This document shows, one piece after another, positions 26,608 through 36,652 of a stretch of DNA of 64,000 nucleotides. The stretch comes from Parasphingorhabdus sp. SCSIO 66989 (GTDB taxonomy: Bacteria; Pseudomonadota; Alphaproteobacteria; Sphingomonadales; Sphingomonadaceae), in assembly GCF_032852305.1 (NCBI RefSeq), contig NZ_CP136594.1, positions 558,001-622,000 of the forward strand. Reading direction: 5' to 3'. A program made the position numbers and the translations under genes. Every line of letters begins with the position of its first letter. The stretch's first letter is position 1. A model generated the notes under the pieces. That model had not been told where the DNA came from. It saw nothing but the letters and a program-made list of their open reading frames with translations, and made no database searches.

Positions 26608-26622
26608 TGAAACAGCAATTCA
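26608..26622. promoter_or_regulatory. shared island operator, site 1
   Basis: TGAAACAGCAATTCA, an imperfect dyad of the form TGAA-N7-TTCA, lies in the 272-bp gap between the 14-gene run and the divergent aldo-keto reductase. The surrounding 24 nt (26606-26629) match 36610-36633 in front of fucD at 21 of 24 positions. Placement in a divergent promoter region and recurrence at other fucose genes support a real binding site. Confidence 0.55.
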
Positions 26623-26775
26623 TTTATATTAAGCACGAGCTTCTAAAACTGGCAAGCCGCATTGGGCCGACAGCGAAAAAAAATGTAACTGGCGTATTTC
26701 CACTCTTGCGTATTAATCGCACTCGTGAAATGATGATTTATAAATAAAACAACGGAGAAATATGGGGAGATGGGC

Positions 26776-27765
26776 ATGGACTATCGCACACTCGGAAGCA
26801 CCGGCTTATCAGTTAGCGTTCTGTCGCTGGGTGGCCTTTTCGTATCTGCGGCGGGTGGCCCATTTGAGCGAGCGCGCGATGCTGTCCATCACGCGCTGGC
26901 GCGTGGGGTCAATTATATCGACACTGCGCCAATGTATCTCGACAGCGAGGAGGTTCTGGGTCGTATTCTTGCTGACACATCCGAGCCGGTAATCCTCTCG
27001 ACAAAGCTCGGTGCACGGCCGCAGCCATTTGATCCGCGCGATGCCGATGCGCTGCTCGAATCGTTCGAGACAAGCTGCAAACTTCTGGGGCGCAGCGAAA
27101 TCGACATATTGATGATTCACGAACCTGACCGCCCGCGCCAATTTGACTGGTGGGAAGCGATGGATGAAGCGCGCGGCCCGGTGATGGATGTTATCGACCG
27201 CTTGAAGGACGAAGGCCGTATCCGCTTTGCTGGCTTGGGCGGGACGACGGCCTATGATATGGCGCGGCTGATACGCACGGGTCGGTTCGACGTCGTTCTG
27301 ACGGCCTTTAACACCAGCCTGCTCTGGCGGGAAGCCTGGCACGAGATCCTTCCGGCAGCGGCTGAACATGGTGTGGGCGTCGTCGCTGGATCACCACTGC
27401 AACAGGGTGCACTGGCGCGCATATGGCGCGATGAGGTGGAAACTTCAGAATGGTTGTCCCGCCCGCGCCGCGAGCAGTTCCGCAAGCTCTACGCTCTGGT
27501 CGACGAGATTGATATCCCCCTCGCTGAATTGTCGCTGCGCTTTCTATTGGCGGAACCTCGCATTTCCACCATCCTCATGGGCGCGCGCAGCGTCGAAGAG
27601 GTGGATGCCAATGTCGATGCGATAGCCAAAGGGCCGCTGCCATCTGACCTGATGGAGAAACTCGACGAAATTGCCGCGATGGTGCCGTTTCGGCCCCATG
27701 ACGAGCCTTTCGCCCTGCCCTTCGGTCGCCCTTATGCCGGCACGCCCGCAGCCGGCCCAGTCTAG
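26776..27765 (+). CDS. aldo-keto reductase, aldose 1-dehydrogenase-like (first copy)
   Basis: A 329-residue aldo-keto reductase of the D-threo-aldose/L-fucose dehydrogenase type. The tetrad is visible: Asp and Tyr in YIDTAPMYLDSEEVLGR, Lys in LSTKLGARP, His in LMIHEPDRP. It would oxidise L-fucose (or a related 6-deoxysugar) to the lactone with NAD(P)+. Start at 26776, with GGAG 7 nt upstream; the ATG at 26770 abuts that site. It leads a + strand run with the alcohol dehydrogenase, IclR and transporter genes, divergent from the 14-gene run. Confidence 0.87.
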   Translation: MDYRTLGSTGLSVSVLSLGGLFVSAAGGPFERARDAVHHALARGVNYIDTAPMYLDSEEVLGRILADTSEPVILSTKLGARPQPFDPRDADALLESFETSCKLLGRSEIDILMIHEPDRPRQFDWWEAMDEARGPVMDVIDRLKDEGRIRFAGLGGTTAYDMARLIRTGRFDVVLTAFNTSLLWREAWHEILPAAAEHGVGVVAGSPLQQGALARIWRDEVETSEWLSRPRREQFRKLYALVDEIDIPLAELSLRFLLAEPRISTILMGARSVEEVDANVDAIAKGPLPSDLMEKLDEIAAMVPFRPHDEPFALPFGRPYAGTPAAGPV

Positions 27766-27788
27766 GTTCTGACCCTAAAAGGAGAGAT

Positions 27789-28826
27789 ATGATGCGCGCT
27801 GCTGTTGTTGAAAATCCTGGCCAGCTTGTCATTCGTAACCTGAGTGATCCCGTTCCCGGCCCTTATCAGGTGCTGACCAAACAATTGTTCGGCGGAATCT
27901 GCGCCGCCACGGATAATCATCTAGTGCAGGGCAAATTGCCCATTCCGGGCATCAGTTATCCATTGATCCTGGGGCATGAGGCCATTGGCGAGGTGATCTC
28001 GGTGGGGAGCAAGGTGCGCAATCTGAAGCCCGGCGATCTTGTCACCCGAACCGGCGCGCCGGCCACCGATGATTGCGCTGCCAATTGGGGCGGTTTTGCA
28101 GAACTGGGGCTAGCGTATGATTTTGCAGCGATGCGCGATGATGGTTTGCCGGAAGAGGAGTGGCAACCGCACACAATCAATCGCGTCTTGCCCGCCGGCA
28201 CCGACCCTGCGGCTGCCACCATGATGATCACCTGGCGCGAAACACTGAGCTATATCACGCGTCTTGGGCCCGTTAGCGGCAAGCGGGTGCTGATCATCGG
28301 TTCGGGTGGCAACGGTTTTTCCTTCCTGGCATTGGCTAAAGCGCTCAGCGCATCGGCAGTGGCCATGATTGGCAACCCCCGATGGTCCAGCCACGCCGCC
28401 GAAACGGGTGCAGACGCCTTTGCCGATTATCGAGACCAGGATGCCATTGCTGACCTCAAAAACATCGGTGGAGCAGATGGCTTCGACCTCATGATAGATT
28501 CTGTCGGCTATACCGGCGGTATTGAAAACGTACTGTCCCTAATGGCTCGGGGAGCAGCCATCGGGCTTTATGGCTTGGAGGCGTTGGGTGAGCGGATGAA
28601 TGCGTTGCACGCCATCGAAGCCAAGGGCTATCGCGTACATGGACCCGGTGAATATGCTGAAGGCGAAGCGCATGACCAGGCGGTCGAATTTATGCAGTCC
28701 GGCGCGCTGGATGCCAAGGTTTGGTTTGATCCCGCCAACCCCTTTTCATTGGACAATATCAATGACAGTCTTGCTGCTGTTGCCAACCGGGAGAGCCTGA
28801 AGGCTGTAGTCCGCATATCGGACTGA
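27789..28826 (+). CDS. zinc-type MDR alcohol/polyol dehydrogenase
   Basis: A 345-residue medium-chain dehydrogenase. It has GICAATDNHLVQG with the catalytic Cys, the zinc-binding GHEAIGEVISVG, and a Rossmann motif in RVLIIGSGGNGFSFLALAKAL. The four-Cys structural zinc loop of classical ADHs is missing. It probably oxidises a secondary alcohol, such as a polyol or sugar acid; the substrate is unassigned. GGAGA precedes the ATG. It follows the aldo-keto reductase by 23 nt, so it is likely co-transcribed. Confidence 0.85.
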   Translation: MMRAAVVENPGQLVIRNLSDPVPGPYQVLTKQLFGGICAATDNHLVQGKLPIPGISYPLILGHEAIGEVISVGSKVRNLKPGDLVTRTGAPATDDCAANWGGFAELGLAYDFAAMRDDGLPEEEWQPHTINRVLPAGTDPAAATMMITWRETLSYITRLGPVSGKRVLIIGSGGNGFSFLALAKALSASAVAMIGNPRWSSHAAETGADAFADYRDQDAIADLKNIGGADGFDLMIDSVGYTGGIENVLSLMARGAAIGLYGLEALGERMNALHAIEAKGYRVHGPGEYAEGEAHDQAVEFMQSGALDAKVWFDPANPFSLDNINDSLAAVANRESLKAVVRISD

Positions 28827-28882
28827 CACCTTGTTTTTCGCAGCAGCAATGCCATAGATGACCTCGCAACGAGGTGTCAGGC

Positions 28883-29665
28883 ATGAACGAACGGACAAAA
28901 AAATACTCCGCCCCAGCTCTGGACAAGGGTCTCGATATTCTCGAGCTGCTTGCAGAGAGCAGCGAGCCCTTAACGATGGGAAAGGTCGCAGAGCTCCTCA
29001 ACCGCTCCAAGGGCGAGATTTTCCGCATGCTGGTCGCCTTGGAACAGCGGCGCTATATCCTGCGCGATGAGGCTACGGATGGTTTTCTGATCGGAAACCG
29101 TCTGTTCGAAATGGCGATGAAGACGGCACCGACCCGTGACCTTGTTGCCACCGCCATGCCGCATATCTCTACAGTGGCGCACGTCCTTGATCAATCTTGC
29201 CATCTCACCGTACTCTCAGACACCCAGATTGTCGTAATCGCCCGGGTTGAGGCGCCCGGCGAACTCGGCTTTGCCGTGCGACTGGGTTATCGCCGCCGGG
29301 TCGACCATTCGACATCGGGCCGGGTGCTGGCCGCTTTTGCAAGCCCGGCCGATCGGCAGCGGTTAATTGCAGAGATGCAGGAGCGCTATTCCGATTTCGA
29401 CCGGGCCGCCTTTGAGGCTCAAATCGAGCACGTCATCAAGCAGGGATATGAGAAGGGGCCAAGCAGCAGTGTTCAGGGTGTCACCGATCTAGGGGCGCCC
29501 ATTATCGGCGAAACCGGCTGGGTGGTTGGCACATTGACCGTGCCCTTCATCCTGCGGGACGGCAAACATGCCGGGCTTGAAGACGCCGCCGCCATTGTGG
29601 TGCGCGAGGCGGCAGCCATCTCGGAAGAACTTGCGGTCGGCATGCCCAGAGCCGTGACGATCTGA
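28883..29665 (+). CDS. IclR family transcriptional regulator
   Basis: A 260-residue IclR regulator. Its N-terminal winged helix is APALDKGLDILELLAESSEPLTMGKVAELLNRSKGEIFRMLVALEQ. The C-terminal effector domain contains the family's CHLTVLSDTQIVVIARVE and STSGRVLAAF. Start at 28883, with GAGG 8 nt upstream. It is the only recognisable transcription factor in the island, so it is the best candidate to bind the TGAA-N7-TTCA sites. Its ligand is probably a fucose-pathway intermediate (inference). Confidence 0.92.
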   Translation: MNERTKKYSAPALDKGLDILELLAESSEPLTMGKVAELLNRSKGEIFRMLVALEQRRYILRDEATDGFLIGNRLFEMAMKTAPTRDLVATAMPHISTVAHVLDQSCHLTVLSDTQIVVIARVEAPGELGFAVRLGYRRRVDHSTSGRVLAAFASPADRQRLIAEMQERYSDFDRAAFEAQIEHVIKQGYEKGPSSSVQGVTDLGAPIIGETGWVVGTLTVPFILRDGKHAGLEDAAAIVVREAAAISEELAVGMPRAVTI

Positions 29666-29679
29666 ATTGATGCGCGCTA

Positions 29680-29695
29680 TGTGATTCATGTCACG
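29680..29695. promoter_or_regulatory. CRP-like site upstream of the GPH transporter
   Basis: TGTGATTCATGTCACG fits the CRP/FNR-superfamily pattern TGTGA-N6-TCACA except for the last base. The dyad extends outward, with CTA before it and TAG after. It lies about 125-140 bp upstream of the transporter start, in the 153-bp gap after iclR. This position could support catabolite-type activation. Confidence 0.4.
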
Positions 29696-29710
29696 TAGTG
29701 CATATAAGAA

Positions 29711-29731
29711 GTTGCATTTTATTCCTGCAAC
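29711..29731. promoter_or_regulatory. inverted repeat GTTGCA-N9-TGCAAC
   Basis: Perfect 6-bp arms around a 9-nt AT-rich spacer, about 90-110 bp upstream of the transporter start and just after the CRP-like site. It could be an operator for a LacI/GntR-type regulator or the stem of a leader structure. No cognate regulator is identified. Confidence 0.3.
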
Positions 29732-29818
29732 GGTAATCATCCTGAGAAAAAAACAGACGCGCAGTTTGCGGTCGGTCCCTGGCCGATATTCGTCTGACAG
29801 GATGGGAGTTGCAGCAGG

Positions 29819-31225
29819 ATGACAGCAGCACAGCGAGAACAGCAGGCTTGGGAGTCCGCGGCTGAAGCGCCCAAGGGTTTTCGCTTCTTCCTCTTCGCCT
29901 CGCCCCAGCTTGCCCTGGCCACGCTCGGCTTGCCTATCGTGATCTATCTGCCAGCCTATTATGCCGGTCCGCTCGGACTGGGTTTGGCAGCCACCGGCTT
30001 CATCTTCATGATCACACGCTTCTGGGACGTGTTTACCGATGGCTTCCTTGGCTGGGCTGTAGACCGTTTCCCGACCCGCTGGGGCCGACGCAAGATCTGG
30101 ATGCTGGTCTCTACCCCGCTGATGGTGGCCGGTACCATCGCCATCTGCTTCCCGCCAGAGGGAGCCGGCAATCTCTACCTGATGTTCTGGCTCATATTCA
30201 TCTATATCTGGTGGACGCTGATTCACCTGTGCCACATTGCCTGGGCCGCCGAACTGTCCGACCGTTATGACGAGCGCTCGAGCATCCAGAGCCGTATCCT
30301 TGCGGTCTATTTTTCCGGTCTGCTGCTGGTGTTAACCGCGCCGATCGCAGTAGGCGCTATAATGGGCGAAACCGACCTTGAAACCAAGGTGCGGGCTATG
30401 GGCATCTATGCTGCGGTGCTGCTGCCGATCACCGTTCTCGTCGCTGTTTTCATGGCACGCGAGAAGGCAGCGCCGCCCCGCGCATCGACCGAGAAGCCTT
30501 TGGGCTTTATCGAAGGATTGTCGCTGGCTTCGCGCAACCCGGCATTGTTGCGCCTGCTGGGTGTGGACATGCTGGCGGGTCTTGCAGGTGGCACGGCCAG
30601 CGGTCTGTTTGTCTTTGTCACCGGGGAACTGTTCCAGCTGGAGGGCGCGCTGACGATTGGCGGCGTTGCGGTCGATCCGGGCGCGCTGCTGATCTTCACC
30701 TATGCCGGAGCGTTCTTTGGTATCCCATTGTGGCTGAAGCTGTCCTATCGCATTGGCAAGCACCGCGCAGTGTCCGCCTCGGCCATACTGACGATCCTGG
30801 CGTTCCTCTATTCACTCATCATGCCGAGGGGAGACTTTCTCGCGGCTTCTGTCTTCTACCTGGTGAATGGCATTGCCTTTGGCGCTGCCCCCTTTCTCGA
30901 CCGGGCCATGCTCGCAGACGTCGTCGATCTTGATCAGACGCAGAGCGGCGAGCAGCGCACCGGTTTCTTCTTTGCCTTGATGTCGATGACCAACAAAATC
31001 GGTTACGCCTTGCCGATCGGGATAATCTTTCCGCTACTCGCCCTGATCGGCTTCGACCCCAATGGCAATAACGATCCGCAGGCGATCGCCTGGCTCGGTG
31101 CCATCTTTGTTGGCATTCCTGTCCTTTTGAAACTGCTGATCATCGCGTTGACGTGGAACTTCCCTATCACCCGCGAAATGCAGGAAGACTTGCGCACCCA
31201 GCTCACAAGCCAAGAGGCGAGCTAG
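29819..31225 (+). CDS. GPH-family (MFS) sugar/glycoside:cation symporter
   Basis: A 468-residue inner-membrane transporter with about twelve hydrophobic segments. It belongs to the glycoside-pentoside-hexuronide family, judged from FIFMITRFWDVFTDGFLGWAVDRFPTRWGRRKIWM after the second helix and the DYLDQTQSGEQRTGFFFA-like VVDLDQTQSGEQRTGF in the C half. It should import fucose or fucosides from the periplasm after TonB-dependent uptake; the cytoplasmic fucosidases then act. The gap before it holds a CRP-like site. Confidence 0.88.
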   Translation: MTAAQREQQAWESAAEAPKGFRFFLFASPQLALATLGLPIVIYLPAYYAGPLGLGLAATGFIFMITRFWDVFTDGFLGWAVDRFPTRWGRRKIWMLVSTPLMVAGTIAICFPPEGAGNLYLMFWLIFIYIWWTLIHLCHIAWAAELSDRYDERSSIQSRILAVYFSGLLLVLTAPIAVGAIMGETDLETKVRAMGIYAAVLLPITVLVAVFMAREKAAPPRASTEKPLGFIEGLSLASRNPALLRLLGVDMLAGLAGGTASGLFVFVTGELFQLEGALTIGGVAVDPGALLIFTYAGAFFGIPLWLKLSYRIGKHRAVSASAILTILAFLYSLIMPRGDFLAASVFYLVNGIAFGAAPFLDRAMLADVVDLDQTQSGEQRTGFFFALMSMTNKIGYALPIGIIFPLLALIGFDPNGNNDPQAIAWLGAIFVGIPVLLKLLIIALTWNFPITREMQEDLRTQLTSQEAS

Positions 31226-31248
31226 AGTCGATTTCATCCACATTGAAT

Positions 31249-31331
31249 CGTCATTGCGAGGAGCGAAGCGACGCGGCAATCCAGAGCAGGTGTGTGTTGC
31301 CCTGGATTGCTTCGCTACGCTCGCAATGACG
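31249..31331. repeat. palindromic intergenic repeat, copy 1
   Basis: An ~83-bp element whose ends are inverted (CGTCATTGCGAG ... GCTCGCAATGACG). The inner arms (GCAATCCAGAGCA and CCCTGGATTGC) also pair, so nearly the whole unit folds into one long hairpin. A second copy at 49657-49738 is almost identical outside a short variable centre. It lies between the convergent ends of the transporter and flavin reductase genes and may act as a bidirectional terminator. This class of CGTCATTGCGAGGAGCG repeat is widespread in bacteria. Confidence 0.85.
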
Positions 31332-31372
31332 TGTTTCAAGCTAAGTGAAAAACGATCTAGACCGCATATAAC

Positions 31373-33448
<2,076 letters not shown>

Positions 33449-33538
33449 CTACCCATGGGCCTAGTATGGTTTCTAACGCCAACTGCTTGCCCGGTGGCGC
33501 TGGCAGGCCTGAGTCCAACCGGACAACGTATAGCCAGG

Positions 33539-34276
33539 CTAATTGCTCCAACCGCCATCGATGATATGCGGCTGGCCAGTGGTGTAGCTGGCCTCTTCCG
33601 AGGCGAGATAGACTGCAAGCACTGCCACCTCTTCCGGCTTGCCGAGCCGCCCCATTGGCTGGCGAGCAATAAATGCGGCACGCGCAGCCACCGGATCAGG
33701 CTGGGCGTTGATACGGCCTTCGAGCGACGGGGATTCGACAGTGCCAGGGCAGATCGCATGGGCGCGAATACCGGCGGCCACATAATCGGCAGCGATTGCC
33801 TTGGTCAGGCCAATGACAGCGGCTTTGGTGGCGCCATAGGCAAAACGGTTCGGTACACCGCGGATCGATGAGGCAACCGAGGCCATGTTGATGATGGTGC
33901 CACTCCCGCGTTCCAGCATCCCCGGCAGGGCAGCACGAATGGTGCGCACCATGCTGGTGACATTGAGGTCCCAGCTAAACTCCCAATCGCTATCACCCAT
34001 TTCGAGGATCGTGCCGTGATGCACAAAGCCGGCGCAGTTAAAGAGTATATCTGGCGCCGCCCCGGCGAGCGCCGCTGCCACCGCTGCGCCGTCACGTACA
34101 TCCAGCCGGGCTGTCGCTATCGCCGGTGCCTCTTGCTTGAGGCTGGCAAGCGCATCTTCATCGATGTCGGTGGCGGTCACCAAGGCACCTTCGCGCGCAA
34201 ATGCCAGCGCGGTTGCTCGTCCGATACCTGCGCCTGCCGCCGTGACGAACGCACGCTTTTCAGCCAATCGACCCAT
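33539..34276 (-). CDS. SDR, probable 2-keto-3-deoxy-L-fuconate dehydrogenase
   Basis: A 245-residue short-chain dehydrogenase. It has the cofactor motif TAAGAGIGRATALAFA, NCAG, catalytic Ser in NMASVASS and YGATK. The segment CPGTVESPSLEGRI is the signature of the BDH2-like group that includes the Xanthomonas L-2-keto-3-deoxyfuconate 4-dehydrogenase. It would oxidise C4 to give 2,4-diketo-3-deoxy-L-fuconate with NAD+. Its position in a set with lactonase, mutarotase and divergent FucD supports this. AGGA precedes the ATG. Confidence 0.85.
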   Translation of the reverse strand: MGRLAEKRAFVTAAGAGIGRATALAFAREGALVTATDIDEDALASLKQEAPAIATARLDVRDGAAVAAALAGAAPDILFNCAGFVHHGTILEMGDSDWEFSWDLNVTSMVRTIRAALPGMLERGSGTIINMASVASSIRGVPNRFAYGATKAAVIGLTKAIAADYVAAGIRAHAICPGTVESPSLEGRINAQPDPVAARAAFIARQPMGRLGKPEEVAVLAVYLASEEASYTTGQPHIIDGGWSN

Positions 34277-34341
34277 TTCCTGTCCTTTCGATATCTGATT
34301 ATTTTCTGGCGCCCCGGCCCATGGCCATCAGTCGCTTTGCC

Positions 34342-34668
34342 TCAGTCCATATGAAAAACGCATTCCATCTCGGACCACCACTCTTCTGGCTCTGCCGTTG
34401 GCCAGGGGGTCTGACAGGGATCGGTGAAGGTCCACCACCGCTGGGTCTCCGGGTCGGCGGCAACCTTTGCCATATCGGCGTCCCAGTCATCGCCCGTATA
34501 TTCAAGATAGCCGAACAGCACGTCGTCCTTCAGGAAGATCGAGTAGTTGGAGACATTGGCCGCCTTGAGCGCGGCGATGACGCCCGGAAAGGGGTTGGCA
34601 TGGAGCGCCTTATACTCCTCCAGCTTTTCCGGCTTGACCCGGATCACCATTGCGCGTCGCTGCATCAC
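34342..34668 (-). CDS. L-rhamnose/L-fucose mutarotase (RhaM family)
   Basis: A 108-residue ferredoxin-like protein of the RhaM (DUF718) family: RAMVIRVKPEKLEEYKALHANPFPGV, NYSIFLKDDVLFGYLEYTG, and the C-terminal WWTFTDPCQTPWPTAEPEEWW. It interconverts anomers of a 6-deoxyhexose, here most likely L-fucose given the context. It overlaps the lactonase gene by 4 nt. In other bacteria the same family accompanies non-phosphorylating fucose pathways. Confidence 0.88.
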   Translation of the reverse strand: MMQRRAMVIRVKPEKLEEYKALHANPFPGVIAALKAANVSNYSIFLKDDVLFGYLEYTGDDWDADMAKVAADPETQRWWTFTDPCQTPWPTAEPEEWWSEMECVFHMD

Positions 34669-35498
34669 TGCTCCTCCAGCTTGTAAAACCGCCGGGCGGA
34701 GTCGCCCAGCACATCTGCCTGTTGCTCCTGGTCGAGATCGGCGAGCAGGGTGTGGCTTGCCTCGACCCAGCTATCGTAATCGCTGGCGAGATTCAGCACC
34801 GGCCAATCGCTGCCCCACATCACGCGCTCTGGCCCAAAGGCCTCGAGCACGATGTCGACAACCGGGCGCAGATCATCAAGACACCAATCGGTCGCGGCCT
34901 CGGTGACAAGGCCGGATAGCTTGCAGTGCGTAACCCCGTCGGCCGCCACTGCCCTCAGGTCGCGCGACCAGTTCTTCAGGTCGCCCGATGCAATATCGGG
35001 TTTCGCCGCATGGTCGATGACGATGCGCAGGCTTGGATGACGTTCTCGCAGAATGACGAGGCGAGAAAGGTGGCGCGGGCGAATCAGCGCATCAAGCGCC
35101 AGTCTGTGGTGCGCCATTGCCGCGAGCGCGGGCTGTACCTGCGGCGCTAATATGGCATCGTCATCAGCCAGATCCTGCAGCATCGGGCGCAGACCCACCA
35201 GAAGCGGATCTGATGCGAGCGCAGCGATTCGGATCGGCGCGTCGACCGCCTCCAGGTTGGTCCAGCCGACCACGCCACGGATTAACGGATGGTCGCGAGC
35301 CAGTGACAGCATAAACTCTGTTTCCGCATCGGTCGGTGCGGCCTGCACCAGCACAGTGCCGACAATTGCATGGTTGGTGAGGATCGGCGCAAGATCATCC
35401 GGCAGAAAGTCTCGCCACAGCGGCCTCATTTCCGGCGTCAGCCAGTCATAATCGCCGCGGTCACGGCGCCAGAAATGCTGATGGGCGTCGATGCGCAT
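34665..35498 (-). CDS. amidohydrolase-family L-fuconolactonase
   Basis: A 277-residue amidohydrolase-2 protein starting MRIDAHQHFWRRDRGDYDWL with the metal-binding HQH, and ending with the conserved MWGSDWPVLNLASDY Asp. This group includes L-fucono-1,5-lactonases (cog3618), which open the lactone from fucose oxidation. Start at 35498, with GGAG 6 nt upstream; an ATG-like start at 35534 would overlap the upstream gene. Coupled to the mutarotase by a 4-nt overlap. Confidence 0.87.
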   Translation of the reverse strand: MRIDAHQHFWRRDRGDYDWLTPEMRPLWRDFLPDDLAPILTNHAIVGTVLVQAAPTDAETEFMLSLARDHPLIRGVVGWTNLEAVDAPIRIAALASDPLLVGLRPMLQDLADDDAILAPQVQPALAAMAHHRLALDALIRPRHLSRLVILRERHPSLRIVIDHAAKPDIASGDLKNWSRDLRAVAADGVTHCKLSGLVTEAATDWCLDDLRPVVDIVLEAFGPERVMWGSDWPVLNLASDYDSWVEASHTLLADLDQEQQADVLGDSARRFYKLEEQ

Positions 35499-35514
35499 AG
35501 TTCGCTCCTTCAGC

Positions 35515-36504
35515 TCAATCCGGCACCGGGGCATCGGCGCGGATCAGCCCTTCCTCCCTCATATCGGCCCATAAAGCCGCCGGGATCGGGTGAGCGATAT
35601 GGTCTATATTGGCAGTCATCTCCGCCGCCGAGCGGGCACCCGGGATAACACTGGCGACCGCAGGATGGGCAAGCGGGAATTGCAGCGCCGCCGCAGGCAG
35701 CGGCACATTGTGGCGTTCGCAAATGACCGTAAGTGCCTGCACACGGGCAGCCACGGCTGGTGGCACTGCGCCATAGTCATAATGGGGGTTGCCCGCGAGC
35801 ACCCCGGAATTGAACGGTCCCCCCACAACCACCTGCACAGCGCGCGATTGGCACAGCGGCAGCAGGTCATCCAGAGGGGCTTGCTCCAGCAGCGTGTAGC
35901 GCCCCGCCAAAAGGATGATATCAAGATCAATCTCCTCGAGTACCTCGAGACAGATCGCAACTTCGTTGACGCCCAGTCCTACGGCGCGTGTGACACCACG
36001 TTCTTTCATTTTCGCCAGCGCCGGGAAGGCCCCTTCCATGGCAATTGCGAACTGGCGCGCATGGTCGTCACCATGGGTTAGCGCACCAAGGTCATGGACG
36101 AGAAGCATGTTGACACTGTCAACACCCAGCCGAGAGAGGCTTTCGGCAACCTGCTGCTCCACCGCTGCTGCAGAATAATCGAAATAGGGTCGGGCCAGGC
36201 CAGCATCGACAAAACCGGTATCCCCTGGCGCTTCGCCATGGGCAAGGCTGCGGCCAACCTTGGTCGACAGCATTGGCCGTTCTGACAGTCCATTGAGAAA
36301 CGCACCCAGCCGGTTCTCGGACAAGCCATGGCCATAAAAGGGAGCCGTGTCGAACAGGCTGACGCCTCCGGTAGCGGCGGCTTGCAGCGTCGTCTGGGCG
36401 TCAGCATCGCTGATCGGTGCATAGAGGTTGCCCAGCGTCGCACATCCCATGCCGAGGGTGGGTAAAACCAGAAATGGCTTTTCATCTGTGAAATATTGGT
36501 TCAC
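35515..36504 (-). CDS. aldo-keto reductase, D-threo-aldose/L-fucose 1-dehydrogenase
   Basis: A 329-residue enzyme of the D-threo-aldose 1-dehydrogenase group: GCATLGNLYAPISDADA, LFDTAPFYGHGLSENRLG (Asp, Tyr), LSTKVGRSL (Lys), MLLVHDLGALTHG (His). It oxidises L-fucose to L-fuconolactone. The start appears to be GTG at 36504 with no clear ribosome site, overlapping a TGTGAA/TTCACA dyad, so occupancy of that site could also affect initiation. First gene of the set aldose dehydrogenase, lactonase, mutarotase, SDR, divergent from fucD. Confidence 0.9.
   Translation of the reverse strand: MNQYFTDEKPFLVLPTLGMGCATLGNLYAPISDADAQTTLQAAATGGVSLFDTAPFYGHGLSENRLGAFLNGLSERPMLSTKVGRSLAHGEAPGDTGFVDAGLARPYFDYSAAAVEQQVAESLSRLGVDSVNMLLVHDLGALTHGDDHARQFAIAMEGAFPALAKMKERGVTRAVGLGVNEVAICLEVLEEIDLDIILLAGRYTLLEQAPLDDLLPLCQSRAVQVVVGGPFNSGVLAGNPHYDYGAVPPAVAARVQALTVICERHNVPLPAAALQFPLAHPAVASVIPGARSAAEMTANIDHIAHPIPAALWADMREEGLIRADAPVPD
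36489..36503. promoter_or_regulatory. shared island operator, site 2 (at the aldose dehydrogenase start)
   Basis: TGAAATATTGGTTCA has the same TGAA-N7-TTCA form and spacing as site 1, and the dyad extends to TGTGAA...TTCACA (36487-36505). It overlaps the GTG start region of the aldose dehydrogenase and lies 123 bp from site 3 in the same divergent gap. The middle bases differ from the other sites, so it is the weakest member. Confidence 0.35.
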
Positions 36505-36611
36505 AGTTGATTAGAAGCATGGCTGTCAGCAGGAGGCAACAAAAAACACCATCTGTGCTGGCTTTAGAAGTTTTTTTCATAGAGGGACTTGCCGAAACAC
36601 CGATTTATGGG

Positions 36612-36626
36612 TGAAATAGCAAATCA
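36612..36626. promoter_or_regulatory. shared island operator, site 3 (fucD promoter)
   Basis: TGAAATAGCAAATCA lies in a 24-nt stretch (36610-36633) matching site 1 at 21 of 24 positions, in the same orientation. It sits 26 bp upstream of the chosen fucD start and just before a TATGAT hexamer (36631-36636) that could be a -10 element, so binding would interfere with transcription. Confidence 0.55.
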
Positions 36627-36652
36627 TCTATATGATTGCAGGGACAATTATA

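Noticed and set aside
26724-26742. A further operator (GTGAAATGATGATTTATA) in the aldo-keto reductase promoter
   Set aside because: It shares GTGAAAT and an AT-rich tail with the other sites but aligns only with a gap and lacks the AGCAA core, so I did not count it.
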